Origin: Phycomyces nitens | Lineage: Eukaryota > Mucoromycota > Mucoromycetes > Mucorales > Phycomycetaceae | DNA length: 64,000 bases | Direction: 5' to 3' | NCBI GenBank assembly: GCA_022702545.1 | Contig: JAHRBC010000004.1 | Coordinates: forward strand, 5,424,001 to 5,488,000 | In this document: positions 36,187 to 48,477 of the stretch, in pieces | Layout of the letters: the number at the start of each line of letters is the position of its first letter | Numbering within the stretch: the first letter of the stretch is position 1 | Notes under the pieces: generated by a model | The model's database searches: none | What the model saw: only the letters and a program-made list of their open reading frames with translations | What the model was told of the DNA's origin: nothing | Position numbers and translations under genes: made by a program

Positions 36187-36756
36187 ATGTTTGCCTCACG
36201 ATCCTCATTCTTCCTCCTCAGCGCCATTGTCCTGATTGCCTTTATCCAGACAGCCTGTGCAAGCGTCTACTCCCAGCTCCAATACATCAAAATCATATCA
36301 CCAACCAGTGGACAGGACGTCAAAGCTGGCGAAAAGCTTATTGTTAAATATGTGATGCAGCCTCTCGTCTTTGGTAAGTTCCAATATCCCCAATACCATA
36401 CCCAATTGCTAACAAGCCTGCCAATTGTTTAGAGGGAGTCTCTTCAGGAAAGGCCCTCAGTCTCAACATTAGTCTTCACAGCAGAAGTGGAAACATCAAG
36501 CAACAGAAGCTTGCCATTGTCCACAACTCCTGGTAAGTCTCCCATTGAAATCGACCGAGCAACTTTTAACAATTGTCCTTGATACTCTAGCCCTGTTGAT
36601 GCAAAGCCCACCAAGTATGTCACCCATACCAAGACCTGGCCTGTTCCTTCTACCCTTAAACCCGGATCCTACGCCATTGACTTTGAAGAGTTGGTCCAAT
36701 TCCGTCGTAACCAGGTTACTGCTACCGAGACTGTCAAGATCAACGTAGTCGAGTAA
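36187..36756 (+). CDS. Small secreted Kre9/KNH-like cell-wall protein
   Basis: Exons 36187..36373, 36433..36532 and 36591..36756 encode 150 aa. The N-terminus is a clear signal peptide (FFLLSAIVLIAFIQTACA). The mature part starts with YSQLQYIKIISPTSGQDVKA, followed by GEKLIVKY, the beta-sandwich opening of the Kre9/KNH1 N-terminal domain (ISPTSG..V.AGE...V.Y). Proteins of this group are secreted or wall-bound and linked to beta-glucan assembly in yeasts. I see no GPI signal, so it is likely soluble. The assignment rests on a short motif, and a generic immunoglobulin-like secreted protein is the alternative. Confidence 0.75.
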
Positions 36757-37552
36757 ACATAAATCTCTTATTAAATGTACATCTTTTTCTCTGATTTATC
36801 CCGAGAAATACACAATAGAAAGAGTGCATACCCATCGACCACACTTTGTAGATTGGCAACACTCTAATCTATCCCTCCTTTTTATCTTTAAAACACACAC
36901 ACTACCTACCAATCATTCTTAAATAAACATACACTTGCAGATATAAAGACTGTCTGTAGCGTATGCCTTGTACAATCCCAACCAAACAAAGAAAGAAAAA
37001 AATTCTGCTGTCTAAAAACGATTGTAATCATAAATACACTTGTTTAAAACCAACGGCCTTGTCTATTAATATAGGCAGAAAACTTACGATACTATACAGG
37101 TAAAACTCCAAATAAGGACTGTGCTTTAAACGGCGACTTATTATGTACCTGGGCAATTATGAACATCTTGGTTTATAGAGACTATAAATCAAATTCATAA
37201 AGACATGCTCTTTATTCAATAAAACCAGCCACATACCTCTCGATAGATATTTTTTTTATCTTGATAGCTTTTTCTTTTCAAATACTCCCAAGAACAATAC
37301 TGGCTTTTTTTGTATGTCTTCTCTCTGTGTGCGCAATTTTTTTTTTGCGTTAATGCGGTTGTTCCCGATACCGCTCCCGTTTGATATCTGTTACAGGCAA
37401 GTAACTCCCTTTTTGGGTGTAAAGGCCTGTCGCTTGCTACACTGCGTCACATGTTGACGTTGCTTCGAGGGATACAAGCCTTGGACTCGTGCCTCTCTAA
37501 AATTCGACATTCTGGAATTCACAGCTGAAACACATCGTTGTAAGCTCCATTA
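36757..37552. other. Intergenic, promoter of ABCC gene
   Basis: AT-rich with a CT-rich patch and a (CA)n-type tract at about 36893-36902. The last 180 bp are GC-richer than usual and include TGACGT at 37455-37460, 93 bp before the ABCC start. No gene is seen. Confidence 0.45.
37455..37460 (+). promoter_or_regulatory. TGACGT box upstream of ABCC gene
   Basis: Same core as before DnaJ, SmD3, COX9 and the gene at 52069, at a similar distance (93 bp) from the ATG. Confidence 0.3.
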
Positions 37553-40500
37553 ATGAACTTTGCGCTGCCATTCTGCGGGTGTGCGGATCCACCAGAGGTA
37601 GATTAGCACCAAGAGTGGCTTGATCACCGAGTATTATCTCAACAACAAAATAACAATAATATCCAAATAGATTAGATCTCTATCCCTGGCATTCGATTCC
37701 TGCACACGAGAAACGTGAGTGATCTGTCTTTTATACCAGTAAAAAACATCTTGTCCGAGAAAAGTGATCATCGACTGACCTACTTCTCCATTCAATAGGC
37801 TTCTTGATGCTGTCTTGCCTTTCTCGTTCCTTATTATTTCACTCGGAGTAAATAGTCTTCGTCGTTACCGTACCTGGAGAACAGGTGGATTGCGTTTGAC
37901 AGGCGATGCTGACATTTTGCGACTTCCCACCACCAAACAAGCAGCACTCTTGCGCCAGAGTCTTATTCTCCTTGTGCTGGTTCTGCTCGAGATAAGCACT
38001 TGGGCATTCATATTTGCATGGCGGTTGGAAAGTGCCATCCTCGATCGCGACAACCCAAAACATGTAACCAACCAGTTTACTCTTGTCGAAGGATGTGGTA
38101 CACCACCCTACCAAGTTCTCGATCCTATCCTGGCCCTGATTCCTCGGGTAATTCGCCTTCATGAGCATTTACTGAGTGTAGCATGCTGATATTCTGGATT
38201 GTTCAAGATATATATCCTTATTCTTGTCATCAGATCCTTTACTACCCCTACCGATCCAGTCGCGCCATCAAAGTTCACCCTCTACAACCCTCACTTTCTA
38301 ACCTTTTATTCATTTGCCCTGTTCTCGGCCATCGTACGCATTTTTGCCCATTTCGGCACCCTTTTGAACAGTGGAGATATGGCATCAGGAATTGAAAAGG
38401 GATTCTCCTTGGTCGATTGTTTTATTTGTTTGGCAATATGGTTGGTGAGTGCCACCACACCGAGTGAATTGGATCAAGGCGAGTTGCTAGATTTTGATGA
38501 CGATGACGATGGTGTACTCGTACTCAATGATGGCCGGGTTGTTCGAAATGTAAGAAGTCGGCTAGTTTATCCCAATAGAAATGTAATACGTGGTCTGGAT
38601 TTTAGGGACGTATACTGAGCTTTGAGGCAACTGCGTCCCCTTTGTCGTTTATGACATTTGGTTGGATCAACAGCCTCTTGCACAAGGCATACAAAAAACC
38701 CTTGACAGCCGATCAGCTTTGGGCCTTGCCGCTCAGACAGAGGGCCCAGGAGAACTTTAGGCAATTCAAACAGGCAATTAGCACCAGCCTCGTCAGACGT
38801 ATTTATGAGGCCAACCGGACAACGATCCTCGTCCAATTCATCACTGCCAATGCTGCTGTGTTTTTCCATTACGCCAACCCATTCTTCTTGCGCAAACTAT
38901 TGAATTACATGCAAGACTCAAAAGACCAGCCAAGCGACATTGGATATCTTTATTGCCTGGCCATCTTTGTTTGTAGTATGATTGGAACCTTGGTGGCTTC
39001 CCAGACTCTATTGTGGGGTAGAAGATGGCATGTGTCGATGACCAATATGCTGAATTCAGAAATCTACGAACACACTCTTCAACTGAACCACCCAAAGGAA
39101 AATACTGTCAGCACAAGCGAGGAGGACATGGAAGATGCTCTGTCAAACAAATTGGCAAGTCTAATGAGCCGTGACACCGAGCGCTTGGCAGAGCTTGCAT
39201 CGTATCTCCATGTAAGACATGTCAAAAATATAGAGTTAAACAGACTAAAAATAAATCATTTTGTTTAATGATAGATATTCTATACATGTCCGTTGGAGAT
39301 TGGTGTTGGTGTCATATTCCTTTACCAAGTTCTCGGAAATTCGTTTTTGGCTGGACTTGTTGTCATGGCAGTTACCCTTCCGTCGACTCATTTTATTAGC
39401 CAGAAATTGATCCATGTTCAGAAGCAATTGGAAGAGGCAAAGACATGGCGTACTCGGCTACTAAAAGAGCTGTTTGAGGGCATAAAAACGACCAAGTTTC
39501 TTGCATGGGAACACAAGTGGGAACATGTTATTGCTGTAAGAGCCAACACGACATTCATATAGCAATAATTCCCGAGAAATATATCAAAATAGACTGATTT
39601 TGTGTACCTAGGCTGCTCGTGATGATGAACTGGTCAAGCTGATCAAGCTATATACCCAAAACACAATCCTTGGTCTTATTTGGTTCGCAACTCCTGTCCT
39701 TGTCACCACAATTTCATTTGCTTGGTATACCCTCATTGAAAACAAGACACTTGATGCCAGGCAAGTCAATGGGATCCACAGCCAGCATAACCAAATCTTA
39801 ACCTTTATTTTATTATCAAATAGTACGGCATTCGTAAGTATCGTGCTCTTTGGGATGCTCCGAGAACCACTTAATGTCATGCCTCAGGCTTTTATGGCGT
39901 ATAATGACGCAAAGGTCAGCTTGGAGCATATCAACACTTTCTTAAACTCGGGGGAGAAGCGCTATTCTGATTCCGATTCTAACACACCCTATGAAGCCAT
40001 GAACTATTCATACACTGAGCATGTACAGACCGGGTTTGAGGAAGGTAGCTTTCAATGGCAGCACAAACCTGAAACCTCTGCGCGTCGTCCTTATGTTCGC
40101 GACAAGGCAACACTTAGTCCAACCTCAAGCGATGGCCATCCCTCGTCATTTCGCCTCACTGTCCCGGAAATAAACTTTCCAGTTGGATCAATTTCTGTCA
40201 TTACTGGCCCACGAAAGAGTGGAAAGTCAAGCATGATATCTGCCCTGTTGGGAGAGATGAAAGGCGTGTCAGGAAGCAGCCATATTCCGTCGCGATTCTT
40301 GACCATGCGTACCAATTTGATCAGGGATCAAAAGTACAGAACCCTATACGTGTTCAGAGTTGCATATGTGGCCCAGATTCCATGGGTTGAGAGTGGTACT
40401 ATTCGAGAAAATATTTTATTTTCGGATCCATGGGACGATACTCGCTACCGTGCTGTGCTTTACCAATGCGACCTCTTGCGAGACCTTTCGCTGCTCGAGA

Positions 40501-43364
40501 ATGGTGACTTGACACAGATTGGAGAACGTGGGCTGTCTCTCTCAGGTAAAACAAAATATTGCCTTTCAAAAAGGTTTCTTTAAAACAAAAAAGGCTAAAT
40601 TTTCATGTTTATTATTATTAGAGACTCAAAAGCACAAGATCTCTCTTGCCCGAGCAGTATATTCAAGAGCAAAAACTGTGCTGATTGATGATTTGTTTGC
40701 TTTATTCGAAACCCCCACTGTGAACTTTCTATTTGACAAGTGTCTTTCGGGAGAGTTGATGCAAGGCCGTACGGTGATAATTACTGCCACAGAATTGGGG
40801 CAATGGGCATGCGATGCACAACTCCTGGTCTGTTTGGATTCTGGAAAGGTTTCACAAATGGAACGAGAGTGCGATGCCATCAGTACCTGGGTTTTTACCC
40901 ATCAAGCACGTCGGGATAGCTCAACAGCCGTGGTTGCAAGCGACGATCGGATCGAGGCATTGTTTGAAACTGATAATATTTACACTGACGATGACTTTTT
41001 TGACGAGGCCTCAGTTCTACGTGAATCAATTGCTTGTCCTGAAGATATTACAATTGAAGACACAAAGGCACGAAAGTATGCCTATGCTACCTATTTCGCT
41101 GCATGTGGTGGGTGGCAATTCTGGATGTCTGCCATCATATTCACTGTCCTGGCTCGAGTGTCAAGCATATCTGAAAGTTATTGGCTAAAGGAAGGTAACA
41201 CGGGCAGCACTTTCCAATACGGAAAGAACAAAAGAACATCTGGCTTATGTTTATCCCTTTTTCATGTGTCTATAAAACTTACAGATGTGGTCTGTTGCCT
41301 ACACTTTTACTCAACCAATCTTCAGCCCAACACCCCAGCCAGAAACCAAAACCCCGGACGATAATGCCATTAATCACTATGTAATAATCTATCTTGGACT
41401 GTCAATGGTGACAGTTGCCTTCAACTTTAGCCGTACAGTTGTTCAGTACCGCGGCTCTCTCCAGGCTTCCAACAGAATATTCCTTCGTCTCCTCCAAGCT
41501 GTCTGCCATGCACCCCTTCAATTCTTTGACAATACTCTCCAGAGTGAAATTATGAACAGATTTGGCAAAGATATGGAAACCGTTGATTCGAGTATTGGCT
41601 GGCATGTCAATTTTCTGCTCCAGACTCTGTTTGGGATCATTGGAGTGGTCATTGCAATTGGATTTATCTTACCCGAAGTATATATAGCCAGCTTTTTTGG
41701 AGGTAAGTTGCTCAAGTAAACTTAGAAAACCTGTTGCTATGTCTAAGAATAATATGTGTTTTAGCTCTCTTGTATCTGTATATTGGCCTGATATATATAC
41801 GGGCATCTGGCGAGCTCAAGAAGCTCAATACAGATACCAGACCAGCAATTGTCTGCTTGTATGCAGACACCCTGGCCGGTCTCTCTACCATTCGAGCCTA
41901 TAAAGAGCAAAGAGGAATGATGCGAAAGATGTTCCAGCGCCTAGACGAGAATATGCGACCATTTTATACACTCTGGACAACAAACCGGTAATTCTTTTGC
42001 CTTTAAATCTCCAAGACATCTAACCCTGGTCATTTAGATGGCTATTTGTGCGTGTAGAAGTATTGGGTGCGCTGCTCTCTCTCTTTATAAGTGTTCTTTT
42101 GGTCTACAAGCGAGATACAATTGATGCTGGTTCTGCTGGTATCGCATTGACCTTTGCGACAAGCTTACTGGAATATGTCTATTGGCTGATGCGACAATCG
42201 ACGACGGTGGATATGCACTTTGAAGCAGTCGAACGAATCAATGAGTATTTGGACATGCCTCAGGAGCCACCGGGCGTGGTTGAAGGATCTCGACCCCCGG
42301 CAGCTGTAAGTGGGAAATTTCTAGAATATACAAATATTGATTAATGGTGAATTAGTGGCCTGCTACTGCTGCTATCAATGTACGCGACTTGATGGTTAGT
42401 TTTGGAGGCGAAGAGGATCCGATATTGCGGCATGTTTCCTTCAATATTCTCTCTGGTGAAAAGGTTGCATTGGTTGGAAGAGCCGGAGGAGAAAAGAACG
42501 TGTTGATTTCATGTATCTTTCGGTTTATGGATCCTTTAAGAGGATCTATCAAAATTGACGGCGTCAATATCGCTTGGATCGGTGTAAAGGATCTACGGTC
42601 TCGAATCACTTTTATTTCAAAGGACGGCTGGCTCTTAAGTGGAACTGTAAGTCAAAAAAAAAGAGTATATAATATAATATGGAATCTCTGATATTGAAAC
42701 ATCAATTGAATTTTTGGAAAAAAAATATAAAGGTTCGTAGTAATCTTGATCCGTTTGGCGAATATGACGATTATGAACTCTGGCAGGTTCTCTATCGTGC
42801 ACACCTTGCCGTTCCCCCTACGTCTGAAGAAGATGTCCAAAACTACGTGCACTCGGCCACTACATCTACCATATATGACCTTGATATGGATCTGGGAAAG
42901 GATGGAATGGCTCTGAGTGTAGGAAACCGTCAATTACTATGCGTCGCACGCGCTTTGTTGCGTGATTGTACGCGACTAGTCGTGCTGGAGGAGGCCCAAC
43001 TGACACTAGAAACCCAAGAGAAGATGCAACGCGTGATTGAAGAAGAGTTTGAAGATTCGGTAAATAAGATCTCTAGTGATTTGGACCAATTTAACCTGGC
43101 CTTCTTTTTTTTTTCTTTTTCTTTTTGGTAGACTCTTTTGGTGATTCCCTACTCGCTTCAGAGTGTATTACGCTACGATAGGGTATGTCTTTAAATGTAA
43201 CGACAGTGTCTGTGTATTGAACTGTTGTTTTCTAGGCCATGGTATTTGACCAGGGAGATCTCGTTGAATACGATAATGCAGTTGATTTGCTAAAGAGGGA
43301 AGATGGATTGCTTCGTTCTCTCTTTGAGCGTGCAGGTATACTAGATGCCCATCTCACAGAATAA
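37553..43364 (+). CDS. ABCC (MRP/Ycf1-type) ABC protein with degenerate nucleotide-binding motifs
   Basis: Sixteen exons: 37553..37597, 37671..37714, 37799..38147, 38208..38549, 38606..39211, 39275..39535, 39612..39760, 39824..40545, 40622..41265, 41285..41702, 41765..41987, 42038..42305, 42356..42646, 42733..43059, 43132..43182 and 43236..43364; 1622 aa. Layout is TMD0-like N-terminus, TMD1, NBD1, TMD2, NBD2, as in vacuolar/plasma-membrane conjugate exporters. NBD1 keeps Walker A GPRKSGKSS (about 727-735), but its signature is LSETQ (LSGGQ expected) and the H-loop reads ITATEL. NBD2 has Walker A GRAGGEKN (about 1398-1405), LSVGN, Walker B LEEA and IPYSL in place of the H-loop His. Intron 7 (39761-39823) is GC-AG. 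The exon 9/10 junction needs a 19-nt intron (41266-41284) or hides a frameshift. Confidence 0.85.
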
Positions 43365-43645
43365 CAATATATTTCAGACCTCCCTCATTATATATATATA
43401 TACTACAATATTAGCACTATGTATTACTACCAAGTTTTGTCCGATAATAAATAAAAAAATAAAAAATATAAATGACTTTGTATTATTGCGTCGGCATGGA
43501 AGGGCAGAGGTGGAACGGTTGCCCAGTCTACATTTTTTTATTACAACTCGTTTCTTATAAGCCTCTAACGTGGAAATCCTTTAGAGTATCATAATCTCGG
43601 GTTACTCGCTAGACTATTGCTGGAAGGTGGTCTAATGAGGCAGAT

Positions 43646-43816
43646 TTACTGGCGCTTGGAAGCCTCGAGCTTGGCGTAGTAAGAGTCGCGAGCCTGGACG
43701 TTGGGGACGTGGTAAAGGTTCCACCAGGCAGCACCACCAACGGCGCCAAGAACGAGAGAGATGGAGATATCCTTGATGACCTGCTTGCGGTACTTGCCGG
43801 TGATGGGAGCAATCAT
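43646..43816 (-). CDS. COX9: Cytochrome c oxidase subunit VIIa (Cox9-like)
   Basis: Single-exon CDS of 56 aa on the minus strand, starting IAPITGKYRKQVIKDISI, then one transmembrane helix (ISLVLGAVGGAAWWNLYHV) and a charged tail RDSYYAKLEASKR. The APITG...R..I.DI start, the WW in the helix and FYAKLE-like end match fungal Cox9, a small nuclear-encoded inner-membrane subunit of complex IV. The ATG directly follows a CACAAATACAG acceptor-like sequence, so a 5'-UTR intron is possible. A TGACGT box lies about 110 bp upstream. Confidence 0.9.
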   Translation of the reverse strand: MIAPITGKYRKQVIKDISISLVLGAVGGAAWWNLYHVPNVQARDSYYAKLEASKRQ

Positions 43817-46800
43817 TCTGTATTTGTGATTTGGGAGTGGGGAGAGTTGAAAGCAAAGTAAACAAAAAATTGAGAGCGGGTATTAGAAAAGCGGATTACC
43901 CAGGTGCCAAGGGCAGTTTTGGGTTGACGTAATAAAAAGCAAAGTGATATTTGATACTCCGGTATAGGTTGCCCTGGCGATAAAGCCCATCAAGTCCCCT
44001 TGAGGTTTTCTGCTGGGTATATCAGGCTCTGGGATTGGTTGAGAGCATCGATGCTTTACAAAGATTGTCAATAGCAGACCTACAGTTAAGCACAGATTGG
44101 ACCATAATAACCACACAAATATCTAGCCTAGATGGTTAGGTGGGTTAGACGATACAAGGGGAAAATAAGTTGCAGTCTGCTGTCCAGTATGGCTGTTTAG
44201 GAGTTTTTTTTTTAATATAGACAGAGAGAATAATTGCAAGGACAAGGACTGGCTAGTATTTATCCATTTACTTGGTTCTTGTACAATTCTTGTCGATCCC
44301 GGAATTAATCCGATGCACCCTCAGACTATCCTCTGTAGTGTTCTTGGCATAAGAATCTTTGAAAGCCATAATACTATAGCACTTTGGCTCTGTAACACAC
44401 GGCGGGATACAGCTTTTATTGTTGCAAAATATATACACACACTATATGATTTATCTGGATTATATTCTGGCCTTTTAAATCCAATTTTATAGTACCGTAT
44501 ATACATTTGCATTAATTAAAAGTCCAAGGCCATATATTTTATCGTATCATAAAACTAATGATGAATAAATTGATTCAATTACTACCAGCGCGAAATCACC
44601 ACTAGTTTTATTACAAGCACCCAGACCCTAGGAACGAATCTAGTCCCCAAGGCTCACTAGCTATCATGCCTTGGACAACCTTTATTCTGCGACAACCCTT
44701 GTGCTCCCAAATCCAATACACCACTCTTTTTTTTTTTGGTATAGCCTGCATTTTACAAGTCATCTTGGCATTCATGTACTAAAAAAAATCTACAAAGGAG
44801 AGTGGATTTTATTATTCTTATTTTAAGAAGCCAACTAGCACTATTCGGTATGGTCTATTTCTACTAATAAACTCAATAGGATCAGGAATAGTATAGAGAA
44901 TATAGGTAACATTGTCGCCTTATGCTTTTGATCTGGACGGTGATAAGCTTTGGTGGTGAATGATGCAGCCACAACCCAGAACCAATTACCTTTAGGCCAT
45001 CAAGGTTGCAAGTGCATCTAACCTGATATCCTGTTGAACTAGAGTTATTTCCTAAACTACACCCTCAATGTTATAATCAAGATTCTCCATTTATATATAT
45101 TGTTTATAAAAGAGAAATGTCGCAATATATATATATATATAATATATATTTATATGAATTTCTGCAGATATTGTCGTGTTTGACGAGATTTTTGAGTATT
45201 CAAATTTGATTGCTACAAAAGCTGCATCTCAATGTAATCCATGGTGTATTCTGCAAGGTACACTGCCAACGAGATATTTTTATCTAGAATATTTTATTTT
45301 GCAGAAACTACTTTATACCGGTCAACTTTCTTTTTTTTTATGCAATCTCCCAAAGTGATCTCGGATGTTTGGGTCTCTAGAGCATTTGCAGAAGTTAAAG
45401 CCTATAATTAATCTTGTATTGTGTTACTCGGTTTCTTGTCATTTCAAAACGGCTGTTTGGACTTTATACTTGAATTAGAAAGGGCATAACAGATGTCCAT
45501 GCCTTTATTTTTAAAAACAATATTTGGTCAATTGGCATCAACTACATACAGAAAACTCAGGAGAATATTTTCTCTCCCCCCTTTTTAAAATAATGATAAT
45601 AATAATAATGTCTCGAGTGTATTGCAAGGCTAATATACATTTCTCTGTAGATTTATTGATCATTGTCGTTTCAGATTAGATTTTAGAATCAAACAATATA
45701 TTGTACATGTTTATACTTGCATTCTGTACCGGCAACTGTTATCAGCAAAGAGTCTCTTATGCTACATTTTGAATTATCAAGGGACAAGCTAACTAGGACC
45801 TTTTAAACATCAAGGGATCAAGGCTATTTGATTTGCATAAAATATAAAGCCCAAGACAAAGTACTATTGAATTTGGGCGACCATGTAGAGACAAGAAAAG
45901 AAAAAACAATCTCAATCTCTAGAGATCTTGGTATCATTTAGATACCCAACACTATCGAGTGTGAGCATTATCTACTGTAGAATGATGTGATTGAATGTGT
46001 GGATACTTATTCATTGTAGCCTTGAAATAATGTTTAGCTACATCTCCTTTGCTTCTAGCATCTGAATGACCCGTTCTCTTTCTTTTCTTGGATAGTACGT
46101 ATGGGGCTCAGACTGCATTTGATAAATAATAAACAAATCCAACAACTTTTACAAAGATTTTTTGCTTATTTTCACATTCTTGTTCTTATCAATAGCCGTG
46201 AAGTCTTCTTGATAAATCATTGGATACAACCAAGGGCTGTATAGAAAGCAGGTGGGTTGAAATATAACATACAGGTTTTAGCAAGTTGTATAATTTCTGT
46301 GTCAAATCCAAGGTGCCTTTGAATCCCTATCCTTACTATTTCTACCTACAGGTTCAATAAGCATTCTTTTACGGATAAGCAAAGAGTCTGTTGTGGTGGT
46401 GGCCTGATATGATTGGGTTTCGCCAATTATCCCAGAGTGTATCTTGAAACATGAAAGCTATATATCCAATATTGATATGTGCTGCACACTTGAGGGCTGG
46501 CGGTTTCAGCCGTATGCCATTTTTGTTTGGATCATCATAACATGTAGTAACAGACTCACTGCTATATCCGGTTTTTAGGCCGGCCGGATGCCAAATTAAA
46601 GGATGAGAGAATATAGGACTTCTTTATCGAAATGGCCCTTTATAAGCAATCGATTGTTTCATTTTCAGATCAAGAGATATGCAGAGAATATGGTTATGTC
46701 TTGAATGTAGGGCAATGTTTGGACATCGTTGCTCTAGCAAGGAAAACCCTGCTAGGGTGTGTTTTTTTTTTATATTTATATATTTATACATATATATATA

Positions 46801-47186
46801 TATATTTTTTAGAAAACACTGGTATTTTGGGGGTCTAGGATTGGCGGGGTGACCTTGCTGGAGTGTGTGTGTGTGTGTGGTAAATACATGCAGAGTGTCC
46901 TTTAAGCTCTTGATTCGATAATTTCATTGGAATCCGGATTCATAACACTAAAGGTGACAGCGTACAAAGGGGGACGTGTGACTTATTTTATAGCCAATAG
47001 ATAGAACACGACGTCTCTAGGTGTCAAATCCACACTTTGATGTCGACATTCCTATTCTGCTATCGATTCACTCAAGAGGAGGGAAGAAGGAGAAGGGCAG
47101 GTCGCTTATTAGATTCCTAACGACGCATAGATTTAGCGCAGGGTCTTGACTTTGAACTGACAAGATCATCTGATATGATCTAGTCA
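43817..47186. other. Long AT-rich intergenic region
   Basis: About 3.4 kb with no supported gene. The first 150 bp are the COX9 promoter (TGACGT at 43925-43930). Microsatellites: (TA)n near 45126-45150, AAT run near 45592-45609, (AT)n near 46791-46805 and (GT)n near 46864-46879. ORFs at 45176-45358 and 46632-46838 lack motifs. Confidence 0.5.
43925..43930 (+). promoter_or_regulatory. TGACGT box upstream of COX9
   Basis: TTGACGTAA sits 109 bp upstream of the COX9 ATG (gene on minus strand). Confidence 0.3.
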
Positions 47187-47357
47187 ATGGATACCATAGA
47201 CAATGGCTCGCCTGTAAAATTGGTTCAATTGTGTGCTGGCCAGGACTCTCACAACAGGTACTATTTTGGCTGGACCCACAAGACCACAAACCATGGCTGT
47301 GGTACCTTCAGACACTGGGACGAATCAGTCTCGAAAACTGAGAGAGAAGATCTCTAA
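47187..47357 (+). CDS. Possible 56-aa GRF-zinc-finger-like ORF
   Basis: ATG to TAA, 56 aa, locally GC-richer than the flanks. The string LCAGQDSHNRYYFGWTHKTT followed by CGTFRHWDES resembles the GRF zinc-finger pattern (C...NRxY.C......CGFF.W.DE), but the second expected Cys is a Trp (YYFGW). It could be a small lineage-specific nucleic-acid-binding protein that has lost a ligand, a remnant of a larger gene or mobile element, or chance. There is no intron and no clear promoter. Confidence 0.3.
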   Translation: MDTIDNGSPVKLVQLCAGQDSHNRYYFGWTHKTTNHGCGTFRHWDESVSKTEREDL

Positions 47358-47559
47358 TGATTTTACCTTTTGCAGCGATTTTCACTGGCGCTCCTTGAAG
47401 CCGGCCAATGAATCCCAAGGACCTGTTCTACAAGGGCACCTAGGAAACCCCAATACGGTCTAACGCATGCCTTGTAATCTCTCTCTCTCTTTTTTTTTAT
47501 GGCTGCACCCTTTCTTCCCGCCCCTTTTTGTCCATTCCTCTCTCTTCTTTCTTTCTCTC

Positions 47560-47590
<31 letters not shown>

Positions 47591-47841
47591 CATTTGTGCA
47601 GTTTACTAATCTTTAGAGACTGGCCAATATATATATATATATATATATACATATCAAATATCAAATAATAATCACACACACACACACACACATTCGTTTA
47701 GACTATTACGATCCCATTTAATTTCTATATACTATATATTAATCATCTTGCACCAGAATACCCTCTAAAATATTTTTATAATTATAATAATTATAATTAT
47801 AAGAATAATTATCTATAGATATATATATATATATTGATCCA
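47358..47841. repeat. Intergenic rich in simple repeats
   Basis: Contains an ATT run (about 47563-47590), (AT)n (about 47627-47648), (CA)n (about 47674-47692) and a palindromic AATTAT-type tract (about 47774-47806). No gene is seen. It forms the leader of the membrane protein that follows. Confidence 0.6.
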
Positions 47842-48477
47842 ATGACCTCCAATGTGTGCCCGTTGGTTTCTCACAGAACCTCCTTGTACTCCAGAATGAT
47901 CTACCGGCTTGTCTTGTTGATGATTATGTTGCAGTTAAATGTCGCGCTGGCGCAAACCTCTCTGCCTCTCTCCACAAGTCCGCTATGTAATAGTACATCC
48001 CAAGGCTACCCAGACTGTGGATCATCAACAACAATCAGTTTACCGACCTCTCTATCATCGGTGTCCGCTTCCTCCGCTCCGTCCAATACACCAAGATCAT
48101 CCATATCTTTTGCACCTCAGCCTAGCGTAAATACAACTGGATTTGATTATGGAAATTCTGGACCGTCTCAGTCTGATGAAAACTGGCTCAAGAAGAACAA
48201 CCGATTTATATTTGTCGTTGTCCTGGGTGCTATTGTGTGTGGTCTAATTATCTGGTATATAGTCCGAAGTGTCCAGGGCATGCGGAAACGATTGGAAAAG
48301 GAGAACCATGCACAGATGCTGATGCTCCAGCAAGCTCAGGCTGGACGAAACGACCATCACCGTGTGATTCCCGAAGAAAACTTCAATGCTTACAAAACAG
48401 AATTCTCTTCATCTACAACCCCCAGTTCACCAGCATCACCCCTCGCTCCAGTACAGCATGCTCCACCTCATCATTAA
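47842..48477 (+). CDS. Single-pass membrane protein with S/T-rich ectodomain
   Basis: Intronless, 211 aa. Signal peptide (IYRLVLLMIMLQLNVALA), then a Ser/Thr/Pro-rich segment of about 80 residues with two Asn-glycosylation motifs (NST, NTT) and two Cys. A transmembrane helix follows (FIFVVVLGAIVCGLIIWYIV), then a basic stop-transfer (RSVQGMRKRLEK) and a cytoplasmic Ser/Pro tail. The architecture recalls Mid2/Wtl1-type wall sensors, but there is no diagnostic domain. The start at 47842 is upstream of MIYRLV (47899), which would put the signal peptide at the very N-terminus and may be the true start. Confidence 0.75.
   Translation: MTSNVCPLVSHRTSLYSRMIYRLVLLMIMLQLNVALAQTSLPLSTSPLCNSTSQGYPDCGSSTTISLPTSLSSVSASSAPSNTPRSSISFAPQPSVNTTGFDYGNSGPSQSDENWLKKNNRFIFVVVLGAIVCGLIIWYIVRSVQGMRKRLEKENHAQMLMLQQAQAGRNDHHRVIPEENFNAYKTEFSSSTTPSSPASPLAPVQHAPPHH

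Noticed and set aside
37598..37606. A 9-nt GTAGATTAG 'intron' at the ABCC start
   Set aside because: A normal 73-nt intron (37598-37670) with phase 0 joins ADPPE to IRSLSLAFDSCTRE and leads into the conserved frame, so no tiny intron is needed.
37553..37714. Stop-codon reassignment (in-frame TAG twice)
   Set aside because: Both TAG triplets fall inside or at the border of the 73-nt intron. Other genes in the window end normally with TAA, TAG and TGA.
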